From NCBI GenBank assembly GCA_015068245.1, contig SVKU01000004.1, forward strand, positions 62,001 through 126,000: a stretch of 64,000 nucleotides of DNA, given 5' to 3'. Positions 41,192-51,655 of the stretch are shown one piece after another; positions within the stretch are counted from its first letter, which is position 1; each line of letters opens with the position of its first letter. The DNA is from Oscillospiraceae bacterium (lineage in GTDB: Bacteria > Bacillota > Clostridia > Oscillospirales > Oscillospiraceae). The notes below the pieces were generated by a model, which saw only the letters and a list, made by a program, of their open reading frames with translations, searched no databases and had not been told where the DNA came from. Position numbers and translations under genes: made by a program.

Positions 41192-42601
41192 TTATTTGCT
41201 GATGGGATTTTTGATCATTTCCTTATATTCCTTGACGAGCTTGACAACAACGGGGCTCAGAGCAAGGAGAGCGATCAGGTTGGGGATAGCCATCAGACCG
41301 TTCAGAGTGTCGGCGATGTTCCAGACGAGCTGCAGTTCGAGGGTGCCGCCAAAGACAACAACGATGCAGAAGATCATCTGATATACCTTGCCGGCCTGGA
41401 AGCCGAACAGGTATTCGCAGCAGCGGGTGCCGTACAGACCCCAGGTAAGAACGGTGGAGAAAGCGAAGAGGCTAAGGCAGATAGCAACAACAACACCGGG
41501 AATGGTGGTGCCGAATACGGACTGGAAGCCGTTGATGGTCAGGTTGGCGCCGATGTCGGTACCGAACTGAATGTTGTCAACGCCAACGCCAAGCAGAACG
41601 ACCAGAGCGGTCATGGTGCAGACTACGATGGTGTCCATGAATACTTCGAATACGCCGAAGATACCCTGCTGTACAGGATGCTCAACGTCAGCAGCGGCGT
41701 GAGCGATAGGAGCGGAACCGAGGCCGGCTTCGTTGGAGAAGATACCGCGGCCAACGCCCTTGGTGATAGCAGTCTTGATGCCTACGCCGGCAAGACCACC
41801 GGCAACAGCGGAGGGATTGAAAGCGCCAACAAAGATAGCTTTGAAAGCAGCGGGGATTTCACCGATGTTGAAGAGAATAACAACGATGGAGCAGATGATG
41901 TAAACGATAGCCATTACGGGAACCAGCAGAGCGCAAACATCGCCGATACGCTGAACACCGCCGATGTAGACGATGAAAGCAAGAATGGCGCAGACAATGC
42001 CGATGATCCAAGCAACGGTGGTCTGACCTGCGAAGTCAGGATTGAAACCGGTGATGGCGGTGTTGATGGTGGAGCAGATGGTGTTGATCTGGGTCATGTT
42101 GCCGATACCGAAAGCAGCCAGTGCGCCGAATACTGCGAACAGAGCGCCGAGCCATTTCCAGTTTTTGCCCAGACCATTCTTGATGTAGTACATAGGTCCG
42201 CCGACCCAAACGCCGTCAGCATTCTTTTCACGATACTTGATAGCCAGGGTAACTTCGGAGAACTTGGTGCACATGCCGAGGAGTGCAGAGATCCACATCC
42301 AGAAAACAGCGCCGGGGCCGCCGATGGCGATAGCGCCGGAAACGCCGGCGATGTTGCCGGTGCCGATGGATGCGGCCAGTGCGGTACACATAGCCTTAAA
42401 GGGAGATACGGAACCTTCCTTGGTTTCGCCCTTCTGGAAAGCTTTGCCGAGGGTGTTCTTCATGATGTGACCGAATTTGGCGAACTGAATGAAACCGCAA
42501 CGGGCAGACAGGTAAATGCCGGTACCGAGGATAAGGATCATCATGGGGATGCCCCAAACGATACCGTTAATGGTACTGTTGATACTTGCAATCATTTCCA
42601 T
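41192..42601 (-). CDS. Sodium:alanine/glycine symporter (AGCS family)
   Basis: The 469-residue membrane protein has about ten hydrophobic helices and the AGCS signature CTALAASIGTGNIAGVSGAI (about 86-105), followed by GGPGAVFWMW. It imports alanine or glycine with Na+. I chose the ATG at 42601, with GGAGG eleven bases upstream; the frame is open further upstream but only into the promoter leader. A near-perfect promoter precedes it. It is a single-gene unit. Confidence 0.92.
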   Translation of the reverse strand: MEMIASINSTINGIVWGIPMMILILGTGIYLSARCGFIQFAKFGHIMKNTLGKAFQKGETKEGSVSPFKAMCTALAASIGTGNIAGVSGAIAIGGPGAVFWMWISALLGMCTKFSEVTLAIKYREKNADGVWVGGPMYYIKNGLGKNWKWLGALFAVFGALAAFGIGNMTQINTICSTINTAITGFNPDFAGQTTVAWIIGIVCAILAFIVYIGGVQRIGDVCALLVPVMAIVYIICSIVVILFNIGEIPAAFKAIFVGAFNPSAVAGGLAGVGIKTAITKGVGRGIFSNEAGLGSAPIAHAAADVEHPVQQGIFGVFEVFMDTIVVCTMTALVVLLGVGVDNIQFGTDIGANLTINGFQSVFGTTIPGVVVAICLSLFAFSTVLTWGLYGTRCCEYLFGFQAGKVYQMIFCIVVVFGGTLELQLVWNIADTLNGLMAIPNLIALLALSPVVVKLVKEYKEMIKNPISK

Positions 42602-42654
42602 ATAGATTGTTTCCTCCATTCTCTTGATTTGCATTGGATATTTTTGATAAACCA

Positions 42655-42684
42655 ATTATATATTAAGGGTATGTTTAGTGTCAA
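42655..42684 (-). promoter_or_regulatory. Symporter promoter
   Basis: On the reverse strand a perfect TTGACA (42684-42679), an 18-base spacer and a perfect TATAAT (42660-42655). Confidence 0.75.
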
Positions 42685-42871
42685 TAATAGATAATTTTTT
42701 CACAATATTTTTACGAAACCTAAACACCGGATATTATACCGAACGTACCATACATTACACACACTCTGAAAACTTTTTGTGCTAATAAATGATAAATTTA
42801 TGATAATTTATATAAATATCTTGAATTTTTTGGCGTTAAGCATTACAATATTGCGGAGGAAGTGCATACGT

Positions 42872-43354
42872 TTGATTAACATTGTTTTGACCGAACCGGA
42901 GATACCTGCAAACACCGGAAACATAGCCCGCACCTGTGCGGCAACAAAAAGCCGCCTGCACCTGATAAAGCCTCTGGGCTTTGATATCAGCGACAGGGCT
43001 GTTAAACGTGCGGGGCTGGATTACTGGCATATGGTGGATATCACCGTGTACGAAAATATTGAGGATTTCTTCCAAAGGAACCCTGATGCCGACCTGTGGC
43101 TGATGAGCACAAAGGCTCCACGGACATATGCGGAGGTGGAGTTCAAAGATGGCTGCTTCCTCATGTTTGGCAAAGAAACGAAAGGATTGCCGGAAGATCT
43201 CCTGCTGGCACGGTATGACCGCTGCCTGCGTATTCCCATGAGGGAAGATGCCCGGAGCCTGAATCTTGCAAATTCGGTGGCGATAGTCACCTACGAAGCT
43301 CTCCGTCAGCTGGACTTCCCGGAACTGAGCGGCTGCTCGGAGTACTTTAAGTAA
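42872..43354 (+). CDS. trmL: tRNA (cytidine(34)-2'-O)-methyltransferase TrmL
   Basis: This SPOUT-class enzyme methylates the wobble nucleotide of leucine tRNAs. The 160-residue length matches TrmL (about 157). The motifs are the N-terminal TEPEIPANTGNIART, LMFGKETKGLP (about 104-114) and the trefoil-knot segment SLNLANSVAI (about 133-142). The likely start is the TTG at 42872, 12 bases after GGAGGA; an in-frame ATG lies upstream at 42779 but would add residues absent from the family. TTGAAT/TACAAT at 42821-42849 is promoter-like but would leave almost no leader. Confidence 0.92.
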   Translation: MINIVLTEPEIPANTGNIARTCAATKSRLHLIKPLGFDISDRAVKRAGLDYWHMVDITVYENIEDFFQRNPDADLWLMSTKAPRTYAEVEFKDGCFLMFGKETKGLPEDLLLARYDRCLRIPMREDARSLNLANSVAIVTYEALRQLDFPELSGCSEYFK

Positions 43355-43699
43355 TTAATAATTAATAGTTAATAATTAATATCTCCAGACGTGGTTTTTT
43401 GTTTTGTAAGGTCATGTGATGATCGACAACAGGAGTTAACAGCGCATAAAAGACTGCTCGCTTATGCTAATAGTGCGCTTAACCGATGGTTATTAATGGG
43501 CGTGTCAAAGAACCCCCGCCGTGTCATTCCGAGCAAAAACCACACAGTGGTTTTTGCGTGGGAATCCGTACTCTGCTGCTGGACAGGTAAAAGTATGAAC
43601 GGATTGCCACGTCGCTTCTATCCTCGCAATGACATTGACGGTATTTTTTTGACAGTCTGAGTTATTAATTATTAATTGTTAATTGTTAATTATTAATTT
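43352..43699. repeat. Repeat-filled gap before pgk
   Basis: AT-rich TTAATAATTAATAG arrays at each end (43352-43382 and 43661-43699) enclose a GTGTCATTCCGAGC...CGCAATGACA element (43521-43637) with an inner AAAACCAC/GTGGTTTT hairpin. No gene is visible. Confidence 0.7.
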
Positions 43700-43723
43700 G
43701 ATAAACAAGGATGGCGAAACGAC

Positions 43724-44920
43724 ATGAACCTTAACAAAAAGACCATACTCGATATCGATGTTACCGGAAAGAAAGTGCTTGTGCGCTGCGACTTCAACGT
43801 ACCTACCGACGAGAATGGTCAGATAACCGATGACGGCCGAATCGTAAAAACTCTGCCCACCATCAACTACCTGCTGGACCACGGTGCAGCCGTTATCCTC
43901 TGCTCCCATATGGGACGTCCCAAGAACGGATACGAGGAAAAATATTCCCTCAAGGTAGTTGCCCAGCGTCTGCGTGAGCTGCTTGGCAAAACCGTATGGC
44001 TGGCTCACGATGTTGTTGGCGTTGACGCTCAGCTGATGGTTTCCACCATGAAACCCGGCGACATCGTCCTGCTGGAAAACGTCCGTTTTGAGCCGGGCGA
44101 AACCAAGAATGACGATACCCTTGCCAAGCGTTACGCCGCAATGGCTGATATATATGTCAACGATGCTTTCGGTTCTTCTCATCGCGCCCACAGCTCAACT
44201 GCCGGTGTTACCAAGTATCTTCCCGCAGTGGCAGGCCTGCTCATTAAAAAGGAGCTTGACCTGATGGTGCCCGCAAGAGATAACCCCACCCATCCTTTCC
44301 TGCTGGTCATGGGCGGTTCCAAAGTGTCCGACAAGATCGGCGTTATCGATTATCTTTTGAATAAGGTTGACAACATTATAATAGGCGGCGGTATGAGCTA
44401 TACTTTCACCAAAGCCCTCGGTGGCGAAATAGGAAACTCCCTGTTTGAGGAAGACAGCGTAGTTTACTGCCGCAAGCTGATGAAAAAGGCTATGGAGCTT
44501 GGCGTCCGCATCTTCCTGCCCGTAGACAACGTGGCAGCCGACAGCTTCTCCAACGACGCTGCCACCTGCATCTGCACCGACGGTGAGGTTCCCGAAGGCA
44601 TGATGGGTCTGGATATCGGCCCCGTCACAACCAAGCGTTTCTGCGAAGTTATCGAAAAAGCCGGTACCATCGTCTGGAACGGCCCCATGGGTGTTTTTGA
44701 GTTCCCCAACTTTGCCGAAGGTACCCGCAAGGTAGCCGAAGCCGTTGCCAACTGCCAGGGTATTTCCATCATCGGCGGCGGCGACAGTGCTGCAGCTGTT
44801 GAGCAGTTTGGTCTTGCAGATAAGGTTTCCCATGTTTCCACCGGTGGTGGTGCCTCCCTTGACTTCTTTGCCGGCCACAGCCTGCCCGGTATCGAATGTC
44901 TTATGGATAAAGATATGTAA
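43724..44920 (+). CDS. pgk: Phosphoglycerate kinase
   Basis: Converts 1,3-bisphosphoglycerate and ADP to 3-phosphoglycerate and ATP in glycolysis. The 398-residue protein has the full family pattern: VLVRCDFNVP near the start, SHMGRPK, LLENVRF, VMGGSKVSDK, and the nucleotide-binding WNGPMGVFE and GGGDSAAAVE near the end. AAGGATGG serves as ribosome binding site. tpiA follows at 14 bases. Codon use is strongly biased, as expected of an abundant enzyme. Confidence 0.98.
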   Translation: MNLNKKTILDIDVTGKKVLVRCDFNVPTDENGQITDDGRIVKTLPTINYLLDHGAAVILCSHMGRPKNGYEEKYSLKVVAQRLRELLGKTVWLAHDVVGVDAQLMVSTMKPGDIVLLENVRFEPGETKNDDTLAKRYAAMADIYVNDAFGSSHRAHSSTAGVTKYLPAVAGLLIKKELDLMVPARDNPTHPFLLVMGGSKVSDKIGVIDYLLNKVDNIIIGGGMSYTFTKALGGEIGNSLFEEDSVVYCRKLMKKAMELGVRIFLPVDNVAADSFSNDAATCICTDGEVPEGMMGLDIGPVTTKRFCEVIEKAGTIVWNGPMGVFEFPNFAEGTRKVAEAVANCQGISIIGGGDSAAAVEQFGLADKVSHVSTGGGASLDFFAGHSLPGIECLMDKDM

Positions 44921-44934
44921 AGAGGTAGTCAGAA

Positions 44935-45705
44935 ATGAATAGAAAATACCGCAAAACGGTAATTGCAGCCAACTGGAAAATGAACAAGGACGCAGACGAA
45001 ACAAAAGCCTGCGCCGAAGAGATAAAATCTCTGGTAGGACGTGTCCGCTGGTGCGATATAGTTGTGTGCGTTCCCTCGGTGGATATCGCCGCAGCAGTAA
45101 AGGCTTTCCGTGACTGCCGTATTTCCGTTGGTGCTCAGAACGTATTTTATGAACCCAGCGGAGCTTACACCGGTGAGGTGTCTGTTCCCATGCTGAAAAG
45201 CCTTGGTGTAAAATACGTCATAGTTGGACACAGTGAAAGAAGAAAGTATTTTGGCGAGACCGATGAGGACGTCTCCAAAAAGGTACGTGCTGTTCTTGAA
45301 GGCGGCATGTCTCCCATAGTCTGCGTTGGTGAAGAGCTTGCTCAGCGTCAGGCAGGTGTGGAACAGGAGATAGTAGCGGCTCAGGTAAAGCTGGCCCTGC
45401 AGGGTGTTGAGCCTGCCAACCTGCGCCGGGTGATAATCGCCTATGAACCCATCTGGGCTATTGGCACGGGTCTTACAGCAACTCCCGAGGAAGCAAACCG
45501 CATGGGCGAGCATATCCGCACCGTTATCCGCAAGATGTACGGCGCAAGAGTTGCCCGTTCCGTTACCATCCAGTACGGCGGCTCCATGAACGAGAACAAC
45601 GCAGCCGAGCTGTTGGCACAGCCCGACGTTGACGGCGGCCTTATCGGCGGAGCATCTTTGGACGCAAAGAAGTTTGCGGCCATCGTCGAAGCAGCAAATC
45701 AGTAG
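44935..45705 (+). CDS. tpiA: Triosephosphate isomerase
   Basis: Interconverts dihydroxyacetone phosphate and glyceraldehyde 3-phosphate. The 256-residue protein has catalytic Asn13 and Lys15 (AANWKMNK), His99 (VGHSERR) and Glu171 (AYEPIWAIGTG), plus the phosphate loop QYGGSMN. It is co-transcribed with pgk. eno follows after 75 bases that hold a small GGCGGGAGC/GCCCCCGCC hairpin. Confidence 0.98.
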   Translation: MNRKYRKTVIAANWKMNKDADETKACAEEIKSLVGRVRWCDIVVCVPSVDIAAAVKAFRDCRISVGAQNVFYEPSGAYTGEVSVPMLKSLGVKYVIVGHSERRKYFGETDEDVSKKVRAVLEGGMSPIVCVGEELAQRQAGVEQEIVAAQVKLALQGVEPANLRRVIIAYEPIWAIGTGLTATPEEANRMGEHIRTVIRKMYGARVARSVTIQYGGSMNENNAAELLAQPDVDGGLIGGASLDAKKFAAIVEAANQ

Positions 45706-47067
<1,362 letters not shown>

Positions 47068-47081
47068 GGTAAAAAACAGAT

Positions 47082-47193
47082 AGCTGTCATCTCGAACGCC
47101 ATAGGTCAGCTTTGCTGACCTAAGCGGCGGAGAGATCCCCCTCCTAATAAGGGGATTTCTCACCGTCGCGCGCGACGGCTCGGAATGACAGCT
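47082..47193. repeat. AGCTGTCATCTCGAA...CGGAATGACAGCT interspersed element
   Basis: A 112-bp element with terminal inverted repeats and internal hairpins AGGTCAGC-TTT-GCTGACCT, CCCCCTCCTAATAAGGGG and GTCGCG/CGCGAC. It sits between eno and the GDSL gene and may act as a transcript-end structure. Confidence 0.75.
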
Positions 47194-47231
47194 TATCTTT
47201 ATCCAAAATCAACAGAGAAAGGGGATTTAAA

Positions 47232-48659
47232 ATGCATATCAAGAGAATTCTATCGCTTATCATGGCGATTGTCATGCTGCTGTCAGTTTCCGTGTTTGCG
47301 CAGGAAACCGACGCTTACGTTTACGTTGCCTTTGGCGACAGCATAGCAGCAGGTTACGGCCTGAGCGACTATGACCTTGAAACCGACACCTCAGATATGG
47401 ACTATGTTTCCCTGCTGGCAGGGAACTCCCAACTGATAGATTTCACAGCCAGCGGTATGGCTACCAATGAACTGCTGGAGCTGGTAGCTCAGGCAGAAGT
47501 GGTGGATTCCGTCAAAAAAGCCGACCTTGTCACCATTTCCATCGGCGGCAACGACCTTATCCGTCCTTTACTGCAGGCTGTGCTGCCCGATGTGGAAGTG
47601 GGTTCTCTGATGATACCCACAATGGCAGAGAATGCAGGTATGGATATCGGTGCCATGGCCGAAGAGATCGGACTTGGCGACCTTAACGTGATATTGCCCG
47701 CAATTATGGAAGTCATCGGCAACGTGGAAGCCATTACTGACGAGACTTATGCCAATGTCAGCGGCATTATTGCAGCTATCAAGGCAGCAAACCCCGAAGC
47801 TGCAGTGCTGATTCAGACAGTGTATAATCCCTATCGGGGCTCCGACCTGCTGATGGGTTACGATTCCATGCTGGACAGCGTTTTTGCTGTCCTCAACGCA
47901 AAGATAACCAACGCATCAAAGGAAAACGGGGCATTGGTCGCCGATGTTTTCACTGCTTTTGTTCCATATGGTGCAGTGCTGCTCAACAGCAGTATCCCCG
48001 AACTGTTTTATGACCCCCATCCCACCTATAACGGTCATGTGGTCATAGCGGAAACCGTTGAAAAAACCCTTACAGCCGCCGGTGTTGCCCTCCCCGAAGG
48101 CAGAGCAACCCTTGCCAACAAGCTGTATTCCGATGTAACCGGAGGATCAAAGTACCTTGAAGCAGTTGAAACCGTAACAGATCTTGGACTGATGAACGGT
48201 GTTGGCGACGGCAAGTTCGGTCCCAATGACACCCTGAACAGAGCTATGGTGGTAACTGTCCTTTCCCGTATTGCTCCCGTTGAAGCAGCAGCTTCCGCAG
48301 GATTTGCCGACGTTCCTGCAGGTGCATGGTACGAGTCTGCAGTAAACTGGGGAGCAGCGTCCGGCATAGTAACCGGTTATGATGACGGAACTTTCCGTCC
48401 CACCGACTCCGTCACCCGTGAACAGCTGGCAGCACTGCTGTACCGTTACTTCGGCAGTCCTGAGGCTGCAGAGGGGACTCTTGAAGCCATTGACGCAGCC
48501 GAAGCAGGTGCCTGGGCGGTTGACGCTCTCAAATGGGCGGTGGAAAACGGAATTCTGTCTGTGGACGGATATGGCAGACTGAACCCCAAGGGGCTTGCCA
48601 CCCGTGGTGAAACCGCTTACGGTGTGGCTGCAGCAGTGGCCGCAGTGAGCGAGAAATAA
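47232..48659 (+). CDS. Surface SGNH/GDSL hydrolase with three SLH domains
   Basis: The 475-residue exported esterase or lipase starts with a signal peptide (1 to about 23). The SGNH blocks are GDS (Ser37), the ASG block, GGND (105-108) and DPHPTYNGH with Asp261 and His263, giving a complete catalytic set. Three SLH domains (about 300-475) anchor it to the wall: LYSDVTGGSKYLEAVE, FADVPAGAWYESAV and AGAWAVDALKWAV. AAAGGGG precedes the ATG. Substrates may be esters on surface glycans, but this is inference. Confidence 0.88.
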   Translation: MHIKRILSLIMAIVMLLSVSVFAQETDAYVYVAFGDSIAAGYGLSDYDLETDTSDMDYVSLLAGNSQLIDFTASGMATNELLELVAQAEVVDSVKKADLVTISIGGNDLIRPLLQAVLPDVEVGSLMIPTMAENAGMDIGAMAEEIGLGDLNVILPAIMEVIGNVEAITDETYANVSGIIAAIKAANPEAAVLIQTVYNPYRGSDLLMGYDSMLDSVFAVLNAKITNASKENGALVADVFTAFVPYGAVLLNSSIPELFYDPHPTYNGHVVIAETVEKTLTAAGVALPEGRATLANKLYSDVTGGSKYLEAVETVTDLGLMNGVGDGKFGPNDTLNRAMVVTVLSRIAPVEAAASAGFADVPAGAWYESAVNWGAASGIVTGYDDGTFRPTDSVTREQLAALLYRYFGSPEAAEGTLEAIDAAEAGAWAVDALKWAVENGILSVDGYGRLNPKGLATRGETAYGVAAAVAAVSEK

Positions 48660-48682
48660 AATTTTCCAGAAATGTGTATATT

Positions 48683-48717
48683 AACCTCCGGGGCTGTGCA
48701 TAATAGCCTCGGAGGTT
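48683..48717 (+). promoter_or_regulatory. Hairpin that buries the ribosome binding site of the next gene
   Basis: AACCTCCGGGGCT (48683-48695) pairs over 13 bp (one G-T) with AGCCTCGGAGGTT (48705-48717). The right arm contains GGAGG, the only Shine-Dalgarno candidate for the M23 gene whose ATG is at 48724. It may also end transcripts of the GDSL gene. Confidence 0.6.
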
Positions 48718-48723
48718 GATTTT

Positions 48724-49446
48724 ATGAACAACGAAAACAAAAAACCGAATTTCATGGCTGGAAAGGGCTTATACATAGTCCTTTTCCTGTGCATCAGTGC
48801 CATAGGAATTTCGGGCTATTTTCTTGCCGACAGTCTCTTTTCCAGAGAACAAACCGCCATTACAGCGGTGGCTCCCGTTACGGAACAGGAAAACGCACCG
48901 GCAGAGGACAATGAGGAAGAAGGTAAAGATCCTCAGTCTGCTCAGACCGTAAGCGGTTCCGAAGATGCGGTAACGGTCATGGCAGATGCCGATGAGCTGA
49001 ACGCTCAGGCCGCAGCCGCAGCAGCTGAGGCTGCCAACGCTATCCGTATCTGGCCGCTGTCCGGAGCCATGAGCAAGGAACACAGTACGGAAACTCTGGT
49101 TTACAGCCGGACAACCGATGACTGGAGAACTCACGAAGGCGTTGATCTGCTGGGCTATCTTGGTGAGCCTGTAATGGCTGTCACCGCAGGTACGGTGTCT
49201 CAGATCTATGACGATGACCTGTACGGCACCACCGTGGTCATCACCCATGGCGACTCCGTCAGCACCCATTACAGCAATCTGGCTGTGGTACCCACCGTCA
49301 CCGTTGGGCAGGAAGTGGTTGCCGGTGATGTTATCGGCGCTGTTGGCGATACCGCTTTGCTGGAATGTGCCGACGAGCCTCATCTCCATCTCGAGGTGTT
49401 CAAAGAAGGCATCGCCATGGACCCTGAGGAGTATATTGAAGAATAA
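48724..49446 (+). CDS. M23 metallopeptidase, SpoIIQ-like
   Basis: The 240-residue protein has one N-terminal membrane segment (about 15-36), an acidic linker, and an M23 (LytM) domain at about 108-235. The zinc ligands are in place: His137 and Asp141 (HEGVD), and His222 with His220 (HLHLEV). The membrane topology and the WPLSGAMSKEHSTETLVYS lead-in resemble clostridial SpoIIQ, which with SpoIIIAH links mother cell and forespore. A vegetative wall hydrolase is the alternative. Its ribosome binding site is inside a hairpin. It ends in a perfect terminator. Confidence 0.82.
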   Translation: MNNENKKPNFMAGKGLYIVLFLCISAIGISGYFLADSLFSREQTAITAVAPVTEQENAPAEDNEEEGKDPQSAQTVSGSEDAVTVMADADELNAQAAAAAAEAANAIRIWPLSGAMSKEHSTETLVYSRTTDDWRTHEGVDLLGYLGEPVMAVTAGTVSQIYDDDLYGTTVVITHGDSVSTHYSNLAVVPTVTVGQEVVAGDVIGAVGDTALLECADEPHLHLEVFKEGIAMDPEEYIEE

Positions 49447-49478
49447 CAAAAACCGGCCATCGGCCGGTTTTTGTTATT
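49442..49478 (+). terminator. Rho-independent terminator of the M23 gene
   Basis: A perfect 17-bp stem (49442-49458 with 49462-49478, loop ATC) that overlaps the stop codon. Confidence 0.9.
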
Positions 49479-49481
49479 CTT

Positions 49482-49772
49482 AGGGGCTAGGATTTAGGAT
49501 CTGGGGGTTAGGGTATTCTGTCATTCCGAGCGAGCCGTGTAAGGTCAGCTTTGCTGACCTTGGCGACTGAGGAATCCCCATCTCGCCATGGTATGCCTTT
49601 CGACTTTGGTGCAGGGAACGGTATTGAACGTTTTCTGCGACGTGTGTCGGTGGTGCTGTGCCGTAACAGGCGGCCACGGCACAACCTGGCCCTACGAGAG
49701 AACAGGAAATGGACATCCGTCCCCTGCGGTGTTAAAGCCCTGATCACTAAATCCTAAATCCTAACCCCTAAC
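49482..49772. repeat. Composite repeat bounded by inverted TTAGGG-like arrays
   Basis: TTAGGGGCTAGGATTTAGG and GGGGGTTAGGG (49482-49514) face CTAAATCCTAAATCCTAACC (49746-49771). Between them lies a CTGTCATTCCGAGCGAGCC element with an AAGGTCAGC-TTT-GCTGACCTT hairpin (49518-49580), then unassigned DNA with no convincing gene. Confidence 0.65.
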
Positions 49773-49813
49773 ATAAAAAGAGGTTCCTGCCGAAGCAGGA
49801 ACCTCTTTTTATG
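49772..49813. terminator. Terminator of the flavoprotein gene (bidirectional)
   Basis: A perfect 19-bp stem (49772-49790 with 49795-49813, loop CGAA), A-rich and T-rich at its ends. Confidence 0.92.
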
Positions 49814-49818
49814 CTTAA

Positions 49819-51366
49819 TTATACTACGAAATCATCGCTGTCGATGTACTTGGTGGATTCCATAGCTGCGATACGACCGGAGTTCAGTGCGTAAGACATG
49901 GTGGAACCGGGATGATAGAAGTAGTATTCACCGGCAAAGACACCGGCGGAGTCGGTGCCGCAGGCATACAGACCGGGAATGGGCTTGTTTTCGTTGTTGA
50001 TGACCTGCATGTTCTTGTTGACCTTGATGCCGCCCAGAGAGCCGTAGCCGGAGGGGAAGTGACGGGCAACATAGAACTTGTCGCCGGTGATGGGACGGAG
50101 CCACTTGGAGGGCTTGTTGAAGTCGGGGTCATAGCCGCCTGCGAAGCTGTTGTAGCGTTCGATGGTAGCCATCAGGTTCTCGTAGTTGATGCCGGTAACC
50201 TGAGCGACTTCTTCAAGGGAGTTGCATTCGTAGAAGTTCTGTTCGCTGTCTTCTGCGGTGTCGTCGGAGTACTTGATGCCGCTGTCGCCTGCGAAAACGC
50301 TGTTTTCGGCTGCGGATTCGGCGCCGGAGAAGTACAGTTCCTTTTCGCTTTCAAACTTGGCAACGTCCTTAACACCGTGGTGATAGGTTATGTAGTCGAG
50401 ACCGTTCTTCTTGAAGTAGTCCAGACCGTCGGAACCAAGGATGGAGAAAGCACGCATGCCGGGCTGCTGAGTGATGCAGTTGCCGGTGAAGGTGGTGTTG
50501 TTCATGACCTGTTCGTTGAGGATACGGTCGCCGTCGATGTTGACCATGATGGTGGAAGGCTGACGCATGGTTTCGGACAGGGTCTTGAAAACGTCGGTGG
50601 TGCCGGGGGTGTTGTAGATAAGTTCCATGGAGACCTTATCCTTCTTGCCGCCTGCAGCCCAGACCATTCTCATACCGTCGCCGTCGATGCCGGGGATACG
50701 GAAGGTGAACATATCCTTGCCCCAGGTCCAGCCCATGTATTCCTTGATCATGTCGACGTTGTTGCCCATACCGCCGGTACCGACGATAACGGCGTCGCCT
50801 GCGAATTCGATCTCTTCGCCGTCGGCGTCAACAGCGATAACGCCAAGAGCCTGACCCTGATCACCGGTGAGGATCTCCTTAACGGAGTGCTGGAAGCGGA
50901 TGTCTACGCCCAGTTCCAGAGCGTGGTCGGTCATCAGCTTGACCATGTAGGAAGCCTGACGTTCTGCGGGCTTGGTAGCACCGGGCATCTTGACCATGTG
51001 CTGAGTGCAGTAGCTGTCCTGGAAGTACTTGTAAGCGCCCAGGAATTCTACGCCGAAGCTTTCCAGCCATTCGATGGTGCTGGCAGACATGCTGAACCAA
51101 CGACGAACGAGCTGAGCATCGGATTTCCAGTGAGTGTATTCCATGAAGTTGTGGAAAGCTTCGTCCACAGTGTAGGGATACATCTGATCGCGCTGATATT
51201 TGCTTTCTACGGCAAACATAGCCATACCCATGTTGGCAGCGCCGCCGGTGGTGCTGGACTTTTCAAGGCAGATTACCTTGTAGCCGAGCTCGGCAGCCTG
51301 GGTGGAAGCAGTCAGGCCGGAAAGGCCGCCGCCGACGACGATAATGTCGGCTTCAAACTTTTTCAT
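49819..51366 (-). CDS. FAD-dependent oxidoreductase (FAD_binding_2 family)
   Basis: The 515-residue cytoplasmic flavoprotein has the canonical FAD site IIVVGGGLSGLTAS (about 8-21) and the GGAANMG segment. DGDGMRMVWAAGG (near 230) and the C-terminal PIPGLYACGTDSAG / GSTMSYALNSGRIAA follow. The fold is that of fumarate, urocanate and 3-ketosteroid enzymes. It has no GGP tract and its cap differs from the 29227 and 37708 proteins, so it is a separate subfamily. GGAGGAAC precedes the ATG at 51366. The substrate is unknown. The beta-helix gene lies upstream on the same strand. Confidence 0.87.
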   Translation of the reverse strand: MKKFEADIIVVGGGLSGLTASTQAAELGYKVICLEKSSTTGGAANMGMAMFAVESKYQRDQMYPYTVDEAFHNFMEYTHWKSDAQLVRRWFSMSASTIEWLESFGVEFLGAYKYFQDSYCTQHMVKMPGATKPAERQASYMVKLMTDHALELGVDIRFQHSVKEILTGDQGQALGVIAVDADGEEIEFAGDAVIVGTGGMGNNVDMIKEYMGWTWGKDMFTFRIPGIDGDGMRMVWAAGGKKDKVSMELIYNTPGTTDVFKTLSETMRQPSTIMVNIDGDRILNEQVMNNTTFTGNCITQQPGMRAFSILGSDGLDYFKKNGLDYITYHHGVKDVAKFESEKELYFSGAESAAENSVFAGDSGIKYSDDTAEDSEQNFYECNSLEEVAQVTGINYENLMATIERYNSFAGGYDPDFNKPSKWLRPITGDKFYVARHFPSGYGSLGGIKVNKNMQVINNENKPIPGLYACGTDSAGVFAGEYYFYHPGSTMSYALNSGRIAAMESTKYIDSDDFVV

Positions 51367-51502
51367 GTGAAAGTTCCTCCATAGTTATTTGTTTTTTGTC
51401 TTTAACATTACTATATTACATGAAATTCTGCGAAATAGCAAGGTTTTTTGTTTATGAGTAATAACAGCGATTTCGCCTTTTGACAGCGGGTTACTGAACG
51501 AA

Positions 51503-51598
51503 ATTAATAATTAATATGTAATAATTAATAATTAGCATGGGAAAGCAGTGTGCCTTGTAACGGATATTAATTATTAATTGTTAATTATTAGTTGTCTA
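51503..51598. repeat. AT-rich arrays in inverted arrangement
   Basis: AATTAATAATTAATATGTAA (51503-51522, continuing to about 51535) faces TTAATTATTAATTGTTAATT (51568-51593). Nothing coding is seen between 51367 and 51655. Confidence 0.65.
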
Positions 51599-51655
51599 TT
51601 GAGATGGAATCTGTACCGGCGGGCATAACCCGCCGGTGTTCAAAAAGGCAGAAAG

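Noticed and set aside
40976..42694. A 572-codon forward frame opposite the alanine symporter
   Set aside because: The symporter on the reverse strand has its signature motif, promoter and ribosome binding site; the forward frame is low-complexity and rich in Asp, Gly and Asn.
43391..43660. An 89-codon forward frame before pgk
   Set aside because: Covers an interspersed repeat and lacks a ribosome binding site and recognisable protein features.
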